A stretch of 64,000 nt of DNA from Cohaesibacter celericrescens (GCF_002866925.1 NZ_PKUQ01000016.1:434001-498000), one strand, 5' to 3'; shown: positions 9,236 through 17,980, numbered from the stretch's first letter. Translations and numbers: made by a program. Notes: generated by a model not told the origin, from the letters alone.

Positions 9236-10147
9236 ATGGTGAAGTTGCGAGAACTCGAGGCGTTTGACGCCTATATGCGGCACGGAGGAATGCAGAAAGC
9301 TGCGGTGTCGATGGGGCTTCGGCAACCAATGGTGAGCCGTCTATTGACCTCGCTTGAAGAGCGTGTCGGTTTTGAACTTTTTATTAGGAGTCGCAATAGG
9401 TTAACCCCTACTCCCGAGGCCTTCCAGTATCATATTGCGGTGGTGAGGACGCTTGCTTCTTTTCGTCATATTCGGGAAGAGGCCGTAGCCATTGCCAATA
9501 AACAAGTGGGCAATTTGGTCGTCGCTGCCCAGCCTATATTCTGTGATACTTTCTTGTTGGATCTTGTGGCGCGTTTCAATCTCAATCATCCCAAGGTCAA
9601 TGTACGAATTATTGATGCCGGAATGGAAGAAATTTCGCGAATGATCAGTGATCACAGCTGCGATCTTGCGCTTGGAATCACTTTGAACGGAGATCTGTTT
9701 GGCGCTTCGGTAACACCTCTTGCTCGTTGTGAGGCTGTCTGTATTATGCCGGCTGATCATCCGCTAACCCATGAGAATGTCGTTTTTTTCCCTCAATTGT
9801 TGAATGAGAAGTTCGTTGAACTTGCCCCCGGCAGCCCCCTAAGAACCCGCGTTGATTATTTGATGCAAGATGTCGAGTTAAAACGAAACATTGTCGCAGA
9901 AATGCGCCATTTGCGTGGGGTAGTGAATTTGGTTGAAAGGGGGCTAGGCGTTGCAATTGTTGACCCCGTGGCTTGTCAGCTCATAAATGCTCAAAAAATA
10001 GTCACTCGCCCGTTGTTTCCCAAAATTCACTGGGATATTGCTCAGTTTATCCCCAAGGAATATAAGCTGAGCAGGTTGGGTAAGGCTTTTTCCGACGAAA
10101 TTGCTCTCGAAATAGCTCACCTTAAAGGCAGCGGCATCATTCTTTGA
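9236..10147 (+). CDS. LysR family transcriptional regulator
   Basis: A 303-residue regulator. The N-terminal winged helix-turn-helix is recognisable: LRELEAFDAYMRHGGMQKAA, then MGLRQPMVSRLLTSLEERVG and ELFIRSRNRLTPTPEA. The remaining 220 residues have the two-lobed effector-binding shape. Start ATG 9236 has GGAGAGG eight bases upstream. It is transcribed divergently from tctC, the classic arrangement for a LysR activator responding to the substrate of the adjacent uptake operon. The effector is unknown, presumably the carboxylate or its hydrolysis product. Confidence 0.92.
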   Translation: MVKLRELEAFDAYMRHGGMQKAAVSMGLRQPMVSRLLTSLEERVGFELFIRSRNRLTPTPEAFQYHIAVVRTLASFRHIREEAVAIANKQVGNLVVAAQPIFCDTFLLDLVARFNLNHPKVNVRIIDAGMEEISRMISDHSCDLALGITLNGDLFGASVTPLARCEAVCIMPADHPLTHENVVFFPQLLNEKFVELAPGSPLRTRVDYLMQDVELKRNIVAEMRHLRGVVNLVERGLGVAIVDPVACQLINAQKIVTRPLFPKIHWDIAQFIPKEYKLSRLGKAFSDEIALEIAHLKGSGIIL

Positions 10148-10358
10148 ACAGAACCATGTGTTTCTCTAACAGGCAAATTGGTGTTTTATATATGGATACT
10201 TGTTGAATTCGTCGACTTTACGGGCGGCATTTTCCATAAAAACGCACCTTTCAGGGGAAAAATATTCCCTTTTAATCGTCAATGATCCTTTGATTTTTTG
10301 AAACTTTTTAAAGCGCCTTGGTTCAAGGGGCGTTAGACCGACTTGACTTGCAGTCTTA

Positions 10359-10378
10359 ATAACTATAAAACTAGTTAT
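10359..10378. promoter_or_regulatory. Inverted repeat, candidate ArsR operator
   Basis: ATAACTA (10359-10365) and TAGTTAT (10372-10378) form a perfect 7-base inverted repeat with a 6-base spacer, 17 bases upstream of the ArsR-type start codon. Position and symmetry suit an autoregulatory operator for a dimeric winged-helix repressor; binding is inferred. Confidence 0.5.
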
Positions 10379-10395
10379 ATAGATATGGAGTGTAG

Positions 10396-10716
10396 ATGAT
10401 GAAAACAGAGCTTGCCTCTCAAGGGTTTGCATCAATGGGGTCTGAAGCACGTCTTGCCGTGCTTCGGTGTTTGGTGCGGGCTGGATCAACGGGTTTGAGT
10501 GTGGGTGATTTACAGGAGCGAACCGGAATAGCTCCCTCAACTCTTGCCCATCATCTTAAATTTCTGACTGATGCGGATGTCATCCTTCAGGAAAAGCAAG
10601 GTCGGTCTGTTGTCAATCGGGCCAATTACGACCGGCTGCGCGCATTGGCTGCTTTCATTTTAAGTGAATGTTGTGTCGATGAAACTCTTTTAACTGATGA
10701 ACAGACCGGTCTTTGA
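10396..10716 (+). CDS. arsR: ArsR/SmtB family metalloregulator with vicinal cysteines
   Basis: A 106-residue winged helix repressor. The DNA-reading part is clear: MGSEARLAVLRCLVRAG, LSVGDLQERTGIAPSTLAHHLKFL and VILQEKQGRSVVNRAN. It lacks the classical CxC in helix 3, but has a vicinal cysteine pair at residues 92-93 (SECCVDE) in the C-terminal helix and a further cysteine at residue 25 (LRCLV). A C-terminal CC pair is known from the atypical ArsR proteins that sense trivalent arsenic, including the methylarsenite-selective type. The permease gene starts 24 bases downstream, and a palindrome lies just upstream. The gene begins with two consecutive ATGs; either could be used. Metal specificity is inference. 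Confidence 0.8.
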   Translation: MMKTELASQGFASMGSEARLAVLRCLVRAGSTGLSVGDLQERTGIAPSTLAHHLKFLTDADVILQEKQGRSVVNRANYDRLRALAAFILSECCVDETLLTDEQTGL

Positions 10717-10740
10717 AACCGGTCCAACTGAGGACAAAAT

Positions 10741-11781
10741 ATGAGTGAATTTGCTGAACCAGATCAATCCTCTTGGCGGCAATCTCTGAGCACGCTGCAA
10801 TCTCCCTGGACCATTGTTGTTCTGATTCCTGTGATGGTTTCTATTTTGGATTTTTCCAATCTGGTGCCGGTGGTGGATATTGCCGTTACGGCTTTTCTGG
10901 GAACGGTGCCGGTCATTGCATTTGCGGTGTTTCTGATTGCCTATTTGAAGGCTGCGGGTGCAGAGGCTGTCATTGCCGAGGCCTTTAAGGGCAAAGAGGT
11001 CCGGATGATCTTTTTGGCCGCGCTGTTGGGTGGGCTGGCCCCGTTCTGTTCGTGTGAGGTTATTCCCTTTATCGCTGGCTTGTTGGCTTTGGGGGCACCG
11101 CTGTCTGCTGTTATGGCATTTTGGCTTTCCTCCCCTCTTATTGATCCCCCTACTCTACTGATTACTGCGTCTGTGCTCGGGTGGCCGTTTGCGGTTGGTA
11201 AGGCCATATCCGCCGTGGCGTTGGGATTGTTTGGCGGTTTTATTGTTTCATACGTAATGAAAGCTGGCTTGCTAACCAGCCCGTTGAAACAAAATTCGGT
11301 TGGCTGCTCTTCTTGTGGCTGTGGTCCTTCGCCTTTTTCAGGCAAACCCGTCTGGGCGGTATGGAAAGACAATAAGCGCAAGGATGTGTTTGTGGCTGAA
11401 TTGAAAACCAACGCACTGTTCTTGGTCAAGTGGTTGGCGTTGGCCTATATGCTGGAAGGTTTGTTGATTACGTATGTACCCGCAAGCGTGATTGCCGGTC
11501 TTGTCGGCGGAACGGGCATTGGGCCAATTGCTATCGCTGCTGTTGTTGGCATTCCGGCCTACCTTAACAGCTATATCGCGCCACCGCTTTTGGCCGGTCT
11601 GATGGAACAGGGGATGAGCGCTGGTGCTGCCATGTCCTTTATGGTGGCCGGTGCCGTCAGTTCGATACCGGCAATGGCCGCTGTTTGGTCATTGGTCAAG
11701 CGCGCTGTCTTTGCCTTGTATATTGGGCTGGGTATCACAGGCGCCATTCTGTCAGGCATCGTGTTCCAGTTGGTGGTTTGA
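10741..11781 (+). CDS. ArsP_1/DUF318 family permease, likely organoarsenical efflux
   Basis: A 346-residue inner-membrane protein with about eight hydrophobic segments. The family hallmark GLAPFCSCEVIPFIAGLLAL is present near residue 97, followed by MAFWLSSPLIDPPTLLI, and the second half repeats this design (IPAYLNSYIAPPLLAGLMEQ, FMVAGAVSSIPAMAAVW). A cytoplasmic loop between the halves carries clustered cysteines (CSSCGCGP). ArsP members of this family export trivalent methylated and aromatic arsenicals; other members have no known substrate. Pairing with an ArsR-type repressor 24 bases upstream supports a toxic metalloid role. The specific substrate is inferred, so no symbol is assigned. 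Confidence 0.8.
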   Translation: MSEFAEPDQSSWRQSLSTLQSPWTIVVLIPVMVSILDFSNLVPVVDIAVTAFLGTVPVIAFAVFLIAYLKAAGAEAVIAEAFKGKEVRMIFLAALLGGLAPFCSCEVIPFIAGLLALGAPLSAVMAFWLSSPLIDPPTLLITASVLGWPFAVGKAISAVALGLFGGFIVSYVMKAGLLTSPLKQNSVGCSSCGCGPSPFSGKPVWAVWKDNKRKDVFVAELKTNALFLVKWLALAYMLEGLLITYVPASVIAGLVGGTGIGPIAIAAVVGIPAYLNSYIAPPLLAGLMEQGMSAGAAMSFMVAGAVSSIPAMAAVWSLVKRAVFALYIGLGITGAILSGIVFQLVV

Positions 11782-11814
11782 CTGTCGACAAATTTTGATA
11801 AGGTTTTTCAGTCT

Positions 11815-11851
11815 AATGCCCCAAATTTGCTGGCTTGCATTTTGGGGCATT
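11815..11851. terminator. Terminator after the ArsP-like permease
   Basis: An 11-base perfect inverted repeat (AATGCCCCAAA 11815-11825, TTTGGGGCATT 11841-11851) with a 15-base loop, 34 bases beyond the permease stop. It could also serve the convergent gene at 11879. The trailing T-run is short. Confidence 0.6.
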
Positions 11852-11878
11852 TTGCATATCTGATTGATAGTCTAGCCT

Positions 11879-12325
11879 TTATTGACTTCTCGCGTTTGAA
11901 CCATTTCGTTTAAGCTTGCCCAAAGATCCTTTTGGGCCATACCAAAGAGAACAGTGAAATTCTCTACCGCTACCAGGTGCCCCGAAATGGGTACTATAGC
12001 GTTTGGTCCAAGCATTTTTAACGCCTGGCTTTCCTGGTTTCCATTCCATTTGACCAAAATAGGCAAAGACTGTCCAAGCACGCTTTTCCTTGTTCGGAGC
12101 TGCCTTGAAGGTAACCTCAGGTTTTAGCATTTTTCCGGCAGATGGAGAGTTCCGACAGCTCATGCTTGTCGGAATCTGATCACTTTTCTGCATTTTTTTG
12201 ATAGCGGATTGCGCGCCTTTATGGCCTTCTGTATAGACCATTGCTCTCCGAGCGCCCTGAGCGCTAGGTGCGCATACCATAAATACTAACCCCATGATTG
12301 ATAACAGATTCATTGTGCGTTTCAT
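11879..12325 (-). CDS. Small secreted protein of unknown function, possibly frameshifted
   Basis: A 148-residue frame starting at ATG 12325, which has an AAGGGA ribosome site. An export signal (MNLLSIMGLVFMVCAPSAQG) is followed by a Lys-rich mature part with a tryptophan-containing core (KRAWTVFAYFGQMEWKPGK). No family recognised. The last third (for example FHCSLWYGPKGSLGKLKRNG) reads less like a folded protein than the overlapping frame ending at 11872, which gives IVPISGHLVAVENFTVLFG and continues LWASLNEMVQTREVN. A one-base frameshift around 12000-12090 may therefore separate the real N-terminus from the real C-terminus. Confidence 0.45.
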   Translation of the reverse strand: MKRTMNLLSIMGLVFMVCAPSAQGARRAMVYTEGHKGAQSAIKKMQKSDQIPTSMSCRNSPSAGKMLKPEVTFKAAPNKEKRAWTVFAYFGQMEWKPGKPGVKNAWTKRYSTHFGAPGSGREFHCSLWYGPKGSLGKLKRNGSNARSQ

Positions 12326-12487
12326 GAACAATTCCCTTCAATTTCAAGTTGAAATACTAGATCATGATGCTTTTGAATTTTCAATCATTGGAAACACAAG
12401 TCCACTAAAAGATAGGCTGAGCCTGTTCAATAACGGGTCAGAGGTTCCTCGCTTGAGGCTTGGATGGTGATGCGGAGCAAAGATGCT

Positions 12488-12841
12488 CTATTTTAGTGCC
12501 TTGCGCGCTAACTCTAGCGTTTCGAAGAGCTTATAACTGCTGCAAGTCTCGCTGGTGCTGTCGCTATGCATCTTGGTCAGTGTGGCGGACAGGGCTTCTA
12601 CCACTTGTTCCAGTGCATGGCGCTGGTTTCCGTTGGACCGTGTCAGTTCTTCATTTAATGCAGCTTGATCTTTTGCAAAGGTTTGTAAGTCATCTAAACT
12701 GCTGTTTTGTGTCGTAATGCGTGCTGCAGCGCGTTCAAGTTTTTCTTGCATTTTAGCATCAGCATAGCCCAAATTTCCTTGTTGCAAACAGCTTCTGATG
12801 TAGTGGGCCTGTGACCGCAATTCTTTTGCTAGGTGAGTCAT
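12488..12841 (-). CDS. Hypothetical protein, predicted helical
   Basis: A 117-residue protein if started at the ATG complementary to 12839-12841, which follows a GAGAGCAGAAGA-type ribosome site; the open frame extends upstream to 12970 without a better start. The sequence is almost entirely helix-forming and polar: MTHLAKELRSQAHYIRSC, QEKLERAAARITTQNSSLDDL, NQRHALEQVVEALSATLTKM. This suggests a small helical bundle or coiled coil in the cytoplasm. No domain was recognised and neighbours give no functional hint. Confidence 0.5.
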   Translation of the reverse strand: MTHLAKELRSQAHYIRSCLQQGNLGYADAKMQEKLERAAARITTQNSSLDDLQTFAKDQAALNEELTRSNGNQRHALEQVVEALSATLTKMHSDSTSETCSSYKLFETLELARKALK

Positions 12842-13128
12842 TCTTCTGCTCTCGTCGTTCCTGTTGAGCAGGAAATTGTCCCAATGGCGACCTTCCTGTT
12901 CGCGAGCTACACCGATGCTCGATATTGGTTTGCGGTCGAGGTTTGGTTTAGAAATCCAATGTTTGGCCACTGGTGCTCATTATTTTATGAGCTTTTTTCG
13001 ACTGTATGTGAAGTGTTATATTCGCACATCTAACCTTGCGGTATTTCATAACGCATTGTTACGGAAGCATAAATACGTATTATCTTGATGTGGTTGAGCC
13101 ACGTATCTGTCAAAAAGCAGGCACAAAA

Positions 13129-13162
13129 AAGCCCCCGATTATTGTTTCGATATCGGGGGCTT
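13129..13162 (-). terminator. Intrinsic terminator of the BMP transporter operon
   Basis: Arms AAGCCCCCGAT (13129-13139) and ATCGGGGGCTT (13152-13162) with a 12-base loop; on the minus strand a T6 run follows. It lies 26 bases after the binding-protein stop codon. Confidence 0.9.
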
Positions 13163-13188
13163 CTCTCGTTTGGTTTTATGTCTTAAAA

Positions 13189-14259
13189 TCAGTTTTTAGG
13201 CAGCTTGCCGTCAACGCCTTTGACATACCAGTTCATGCCCAACAGAGCGCCATCATCAAGGGTTTCACCTTCTTTGACCGCTTCTGTACCATCCTGTTTA
13301 AAGATTGGGCCGGTGAATGGCTTGAGAGTGCCAGCTTCAATGGCTGCTGCTGTTTCTTTAGCCATTGCAACAACGTCTTCAGGCAGATTGGTGTAATCAG
13401 CCATTTTGACCATTTTTGCGTCAAAACCACCCCAAGTGTCTTGGGATTTCCAGGTTCCGTCCATAACAGCTTTAACACGGGATACATAATAGTCGTCCCA
13501 AACGTCGACGATTGCGGTCAACTGATTGTTGGGAGCAAATTTGATCATGTCAGATGCTTGACCAAAGCCCAATACACCACGCTCAGCTGCAAGCTGCAGA
13601 GGTGCGGCGGAATCTGTATGCTGGGTGATGATGTCTGCGCCCTGATCGATCAAGGCTTTGGCTGCGTCGGCTTCTTTGCCTGGATCGAACCAGCTGTTAA
13701 CCCAGATGACTTTGATTTTCATGTCTGGATTAACGGACTGTGCACCCAACAGGAATGCATTGATGCCGCGTACCACTTCTGGAATCGGCACAGAACCAAT
13801 GTAGCCAACAATGTTAGATTTGGACATTTTGGCTGCGATCTGGCCAATGACATAGCGCCCTTCATAGAAGCGTGCTGCATAGGTAGACACATTATCAGAA
13901 CGTTTGTAGCCCGTTGCATGTTCGAATTTTACGTTTGGATATTTTTTTGCAACTTTGAGAGTTGGGTTCATGTAGCCAAAGGACGTGGTGAAAATGATGT
14001 CGTTGCCAGAACGAGCAAGCTTTTCGATCACGCGCTCGGCGTCTGGTCCTTCGGATACGCTTTCAACATAAGTGGTTTCGACTTTGTCGCCGAATGCTTC
14101 CACGATGGCCTGACGGCCTTGATCGTGCTGATAAGACCACCCCATATCACCAACTGGTCCGACATAGACAAAGCCGACTTTGGTCTTGTCAGCAGCCTGT
14201 GCCATTCCGGCCGTAAGGCCGAGTGCTACGGCTGCTGCCGCTGCTAAGAATTTACGCAT
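13189..14259 (-). CDS. BMP family ABC transporter substrate-binding protein
   Basis: A 356-residue periplasmic binding protein of the basic membrane protein / PnrA type, whose characterised members bind purine nucleosides. A signal peptide (MRKFLAAAAAVALGLTAGMAQA) precedes the conserved KVGFVYVGPVGDMGWSYQHD. Further family segments are FTTSFGYMNPTLKVAKKYP, GQIAAKMSKSNIVGYIGS, VNSWFDPGKEADAAKALI and QHTDSAAPLQLAAERG. The ATG at 14259 is preferred because the GAGGG ribosome site is eight bases upstream; the open frame extends further but into non-protein-like sequence. It is the last gene of an operon with two permeases and a double ATPase. Ligand not readable. Confidence 0.9.
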   Translation of the reverse strand: MRKFLAAAAAVALGLTAGMAQAADKTKVGFVYVGPVGDMGWSYQHDQGRQAIVEAFGDKVETTYVESVSEGPDAERVIEKLARSGNDIIFTTSFGYMNPTLKVAKKYPNVKFEHATGYKRSDNVSTYAARFYEGRYVIGQIAAKMSKSNIVGYIGSVPIPEVVRGINAFLLGAQSVNPDMKIKVIWVNSWFDPGKEADAAKALIDQGADIITQHTDSAAPLQLAAERGVLGFGQASDMIKFAPNNQLTAIVDVWDDYYVSRVKAVMDGTWKSQDTWGGFDAKMVKMADYTNLPEDVVAMAKETAAAIEAGTLKPFTGPIFKQDGTEAVKEGETLDDGALLGMNWYVKGVDGKLPKN

Positions 14260-14389
14260 TTGTTGCATCCCTCTTTTTTGTAACCGGATCCTGATAGGGG
14301 ATCTCGTCGTTTGTTTATTAGGACCACGACTGGCAGACAATCGAGACTCCATTTTTTGCCACTGCCGCAATCGCGGCAAGGGCCTTTGT

Positions 14390-15310
14390 TTAGCGGTCAG
14401 GCACAAAAGGCTGACCCAGGCAGGATGGCGTATTGACCCTTGCCACAGCACGGTTACGTGAAATAACCACGAGTGCGACAATGGTTGCCAAATAGGGCAG
14501 TGCTGCAAGGAGTTGGGACGGCACATCCCAGCCGGCTCCTTGAGCATGAAATTGTAAGATTGATACAGCCCCGAACAAATACGCGCCGACGGCAATGCGA
14601 CCTGGCAGCCATGATGAAAACACCACCAGCGCCAATGCAATCCAGCCGCGACCCGCAGTCATATTCTCAATCCACAGATTGGTATAGACCAACGAAAGAT
14701 AGGCACCAGACAGGCCTGCGCAAAAACCGCCAAACAGAACTGCCCAATAGCGAACGCGAATGACATCGTAACCCAAAGCGTGAGCGGAGGTGTGGTTTTC
14801 GCCGACCGCTCGCAAAATCAGGCCCCAGCGCGACTTAAACAACAGCCAACTGACACCAATAACCAGTGCAAAGGAGCTATAGAATAAAATGTCCTGACTA
14901 AACAGGCCTTTGCCGATAATTGGAAGATCGGACAGAAATGGTATGTCGATCGACATCAGCTTCACACCGGGTGTTCCGACAAAATTTTCACCGATCATGC
15001 CCGATATACCAAGCCCCAGCAGAGTGAGGGCTAAACCTGTCGCGACTTGATTGGCGACCAAAGTTAGGGTTAGGACCCCGAACAGCAGAGACATGACAAT
15101 GCCCCCTGCGACGCCAGCAAGAATGCCAAGATAAGGGTTGCCTGTTGTAAGTGATGTTGCAAAGGCGCAGACCGCGCCCATGATCATCATGCCTTCAACG
15201 CCGAGATTGAGAACGCCGGATCGCTCTACGATCAGTTCGCCCAGTGAGGCCAAAAGTAAGGGCGTGGACGCTGTGACAATCGAAATGAGCAAGGCTTCTG
15301 CAAATTCCAT
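14390..15310 (-). CDS. ABC transporter permease (BMP-type importer, second permease)
   Basis: A 306-residue membrane protein of the branched-chain/ribose permease superfamily. The opening LLASLGELIVERSGVLNLGVEGMMI (read in two parts: GELIVERSGVLNLGVEGMM) is the signature of the permease that pairs with BMP binding proteins. Eight to ten hydrophobic segments follow. It overlaps the preceding permease by one base (stop/start at 15310) and is separated by 130 bases from the binding-protein gene, so it forms a heterodimeric channel with the 361-residue permease. Confidence 0.92.
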   Translation of the reverse strand: MEFAEALLISIVTASTPLLLASLGELIVERSGVLNLGVEGMMIMGAVCAFATSLTTGNPYLGILAGVAGGIVMSLLFGVLTLTLVANQVATGLALTLLGLGISGMIGENFVGTPGVKLMSIDIPFLSDLPIIGKGLFSQDILFYSSFALVIGVSWLLFKSRWGLILRAVGENHTSAHALGYDVIRVRYWAVLFGGFCAGLSGAYLSLVYTNLWIENMTAGRGWIALALVVFSSWLPGRIAVGAYLFGAVSILQFHAQGAGWDVPSQLLAALPYLATIVALVVISRNRAVARVNTPSCLGQPFVPDR

Positions 15311-16395
15311 CAGGCGACCTCTTTTTTCATCGGTCTGTTTCTGACCAATCGTATACGATAATGAATGAGCGTGTCGCAGGCGAGCACATAGAATAGCAAA
15401 ATACCTTGGAAGGCCTTAGCGGTTTTCTCTGAAACCCCTAACTCTACCTGTGCTGCCTCTCCTCCCAAATAAGACAAGGCCAACAGCAATCCTGCGAACA
15501 GGATGCCAATGGGATTGAGACGACCCAGAAATGCAACAATAATGGCGGTAAAGCCATAACCTGGTGAAATGGTTGGACGAAGTTGACCAATGGGGCCTGC
15601 TACTTCGAGCAGACCTGCTATGCCAGCCAGAGCACCAGATGACATGAATGCAAAAACGATCATGCGTTCTTTGGAAAATCCGGCAAAATTACCTGCGCGT
15701 GGTGTAATGCCCAACACCTTGATCTCAAAACCTTTGAGGGTGCGCGAAAACAAAATAAAGACAACGACCACAGCGACCAGCGCAAAGATGGCCCCGATAT
15801 GCATGCGGCTGCCTTCTATAATATTGGGGGCAATTGCAAAATCGTGGAACAGGCGACTTTCGGGGAAGTTGTATCCTTCGGGGTCTTTCCAAGGACCACG
15901 GACCAGAAAATCCAGAACCAACAAGGCCACATAAGTGAGCATAAGGCTGGTAAGAATTTCATTGGCACCGAAACGATTTTTGAGCACGGCTGGAATGTAA
16001 GCAAATAAAGCGCCTCCGACGGCGCCCAAAGCCACCATGATCGGAAAAACAATCGGGGTTTGCCATTCTGGCAGCAGGATGGGAAGAACCGAACCACAAA
16101 TGGCGCCGATGGTAAACTGTCCTTCTGCGCCGATATTCCAGTTGTTGGACCGATAACAAATGGACAAGCCAACACCAATCAGTATCAAGGGTGATGCCTT
16201 GACGACGAGTTCCTGAAGGCTCCAGGGGTCCAACAATGGTTCGATGAAATAAACATACAGGGCTTCAGCTGGATTGAAGCCCAGCAAACCGAACATAACC
16301 GCACCAGTCAAAACTGTGAGACAAATTGCCAGAAGCGGGGAAAGCAGCGACATCGCCGAAGAAGATGATCTGCGCTTTTGCAATTCAAGCCGCAT
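15310..16395 (-). CDS. ABC transporter permease (BMP-type importer, first permease)
   Basis: A 361-residue inner-membrane permease. It has the family pattern SPLILIGVGLSICYRSNNWN, GAEGQFTIGAICGS and NEILTSLMLTYVALLVLDF; the central GFSKERMIVFAFMSSGALAG is the cytoplasmic coupling region. About ten hydrophobic segments are visible. The start overlaps the ATPase gene by 11 bases, showing tight co-translation. Together with the next permease it forms the transmembrane part of a nucleoside-like importer. Confidence 0.92.
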   Translation of the reverse strand: MRLELQKRRSSSSAMSLLSPLLAICLTVLTGAVMFGLLGFNPAEALYVYFIEPLLDPWSLQELVVKASPLILIGVGLSICYRSNNWNIGAEGQFTIGAICGSVLPILLPEWQTPIVFPIMVALGAVGGALFAYIPAVLKNRFGANEILTSLMLTYVALLVLDFLVRGPWKDPEGYNFPESRLFHDFAIAPNIIEGSRMHIGAIFALVAVVVVFILFSRTLKGFEIKVLGITPRAGNFAGFSKERMIVFAFMSSGALAGIAGLLEVAGPIGQLRPTISPGYGFTAIIVAFLGRLNPIGILFAGLLLALSYLGGEAAQVELGVSEKTAKAFQGILLFYVLACDTLIHYRIRLVRNRPMKKEVA

Positions 16396-17980
16396 CGGTA
16401 TCTCCTTTGGAAGATGAAGTGTCAGATGGTGTCATTTCATTTGAATTGATCTTGCTGCGTGGGTCTTTTCCATGCACGCCCCCCATCAAAAGGCCAATTT
16501 TTTCCAATGTCATGGTTTCCACCGGCTCGGGATCTGATAGGGAGCCCTTGTTGATCACAGAGATACGGTCGGCGACTTCAAATATTTCATCCAGATCCTG
16601 CGAGATGACCAATACCGCGGCTCCTTCTCTGGCTAGATCGAGAAGTGACTGACGTATGAGGGCCGCGGCACCCGCGTCCACACCCCATGTCGGCTGGGAG
16701 ACGACCAAAACGCTGGGGGCACGGTCGATTTCGCGGCCCACGACGAATTTTTGCAAGTTTCCGCCAGACAGGCTGCCCGCATTAGGGTTTGGTTCGCCCT
16801 TGCGGACATCAAAATTGTCGGAAATGCGTTTTCCAATTTTTCCAGCTGTGGTTCGTTTGAGAAAAACGCCTTTCCGCGTCAACGGTTTATCAGACCCATG
16901 ACGCGTCAGAAGCACATTGTCTGATAGTGACATGCCGGGCACTGCTGCATGACCAAGGCGCTCTTCAGGCACAAAGGCAGCTCCCAGATTTCGGCGGAAG
17001 GTGACGCCTTTGCGGCCGACAGGTTCGTCATTGATCACAATGGCATCTACTGCGCTGTCGCGTTCCCCGGACAGGGCGTCGAACAATTCGGATTGTCCGT
17101 TACCGGCTACCCCGGCTATGGCGACGACTTCTCCCCCTTTGACCGAAAGTGAGATGTCTTTCAGTTCAACGGCGAATGGGCCGGATGCCAGAAGGTTCAG
17201 CTTTTTGAGCTGTAAACGCACAGGGGCGTCATTCAGGTCAGGTTGGATGCGCGTGACTGGCTTGACGTTGGTTCCAACCATGAGAGTTGCTAGAGATGAG
17301 GCTGTTTCTTGGGACGGCGTGCAATGGGCAATCAATTTGCCGTGGCGCAGAATGGTTGCTGTATCACACATGCGCTGCACTTCTTCGAGGCGATGGCTGA
17401 TATAAAGGATAGAACGCCCCTCACCTGCCAACCGAGCCAGAGTTTCAAAGAGAAGCTCTGCTTCTTGTGGTGTTAGAACCGACGTTGGCTCATCCATAAT
17501 GATCAATTGCGGATCTTGCAGCAAGCAGCGGACGATCTCGATCCGCTGGCGTTCGCCAACAGAGAGATCAGCAACCAGAGTGTCAGCGGTGAGTGGCAAG
17601 CCATATTCATGGCTAACCTTCTCAACTCGCTTGGCCAGCTCGTGCATTTTTTGGCCTTTGGGCAACGCGAGTGCGATATTCTCAACCACGGTGAGGCTAT
17701 CAAACAGCGAAAAATGTTGAAACACCATCCCAATTCCGTGGTCGCGTGCTTGGGCAGGGTCTGAAAGGGAAATACGCTCGCCCTTCCAGAAAATCTCACC
17801 GGCTGTCGGTTCCAGCGAGCCATAAAGCATTTTGACCAACGTTGACTTACCAGCGCCATTTTCGCCGAGAAGAGCGTGGATTTCGCCATGCTGGATCACG
17901 AGATCAACAGAATCGTTGGCAAGCAGTGTGCCAAATGCTTTTGTCAGGCCTTTGGCTTCAAGAAGGGGGGCAGTTGTCAT
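16385..17980 (-). CDS. ABC transporter ATP-binding protein with two nucleotide-binding domains
   Basis: A 531-residue double ATPase of the sugar/nucleoside importer type. Domain 1 has Walker A GENGAGKSTLVKML, Q-loop FQHFSLFDSLTV, signature LSVGERQRIEIVR and Walker B LIIMDEPTSVL. Domain 2 has a degenerate Walker A (GVAGNGQSELFDAL), signature LSGGNLQKFVVGRE and Walker B with SQ in place of DE (VLVVSQPTWGVD), a known feature of this group in which one site is catalytically weak. The start is placed at ATG 17980 (MTTAPLLEAKGLTKAFG), where the ABC domain begins; the frame remains open upstream to 18229 but is not protein-like. First gene of the operon. Confidence 0.93.
   Translation of the reverse strand: MTTAPLLEAKGLTKAFGTLLANDSVDLVIQHGEIHALLGENGAGKSTLVKMLYGSLEPTAGEIFWKGERISLSDPAQARDHGIGMVFQHFSLFDSLTVVENIALALPKGQKMHELAKRVEKVSHEYGLPLTADTLVADLSVGERQRIEIVRCLLQDPQLIIMDEPTSVLTPQEAELLFETLARLAGEGRSILYISHRLEEVQRMCDTATILRHGKLIAHCTPSQETASSLATLMVGTNVKPVTRIQPDLNDAPVRLQLKKLNLLASGPFAVELKDISLSVKGGEVVAIAGVAGNGQSELFDALSGERDSAVDAIVINDEPVGRKGVTFRRNLGAAFVPEERLGHAAVPGMSLSDNVLLTRHGSDKPLTRKGVFLKRTTAGKIGKRISDNFDVRKGEPNPNAGSLSGGNLQKFVVGREIDRAPSVLVVSQPTWGVDAGAAALIRQSLLDLAREGAAVLVISQDLDEIFEVADRISVINKGSLSDPEPVETMTLEKIGLLMGGVHGKDPRSKINSNEMTPSDTSSSKGDTDAA

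Noticed and set aside
13036-14247. A 403-residue plus-strand frame
   Set aside because: It is wholly antisense to the BMP binding-protein gene, whose signal peptide and motifs are clear; the cysteine- and phenylalanine-rich composition is typical of an antisense shadow.
14260-14640. N-terminal extension of the BMP binding protein
   Set aside because: The extension would precede a perfect signal peptide and overlaps the permease gene; a ribosome site supports the start at 14259.
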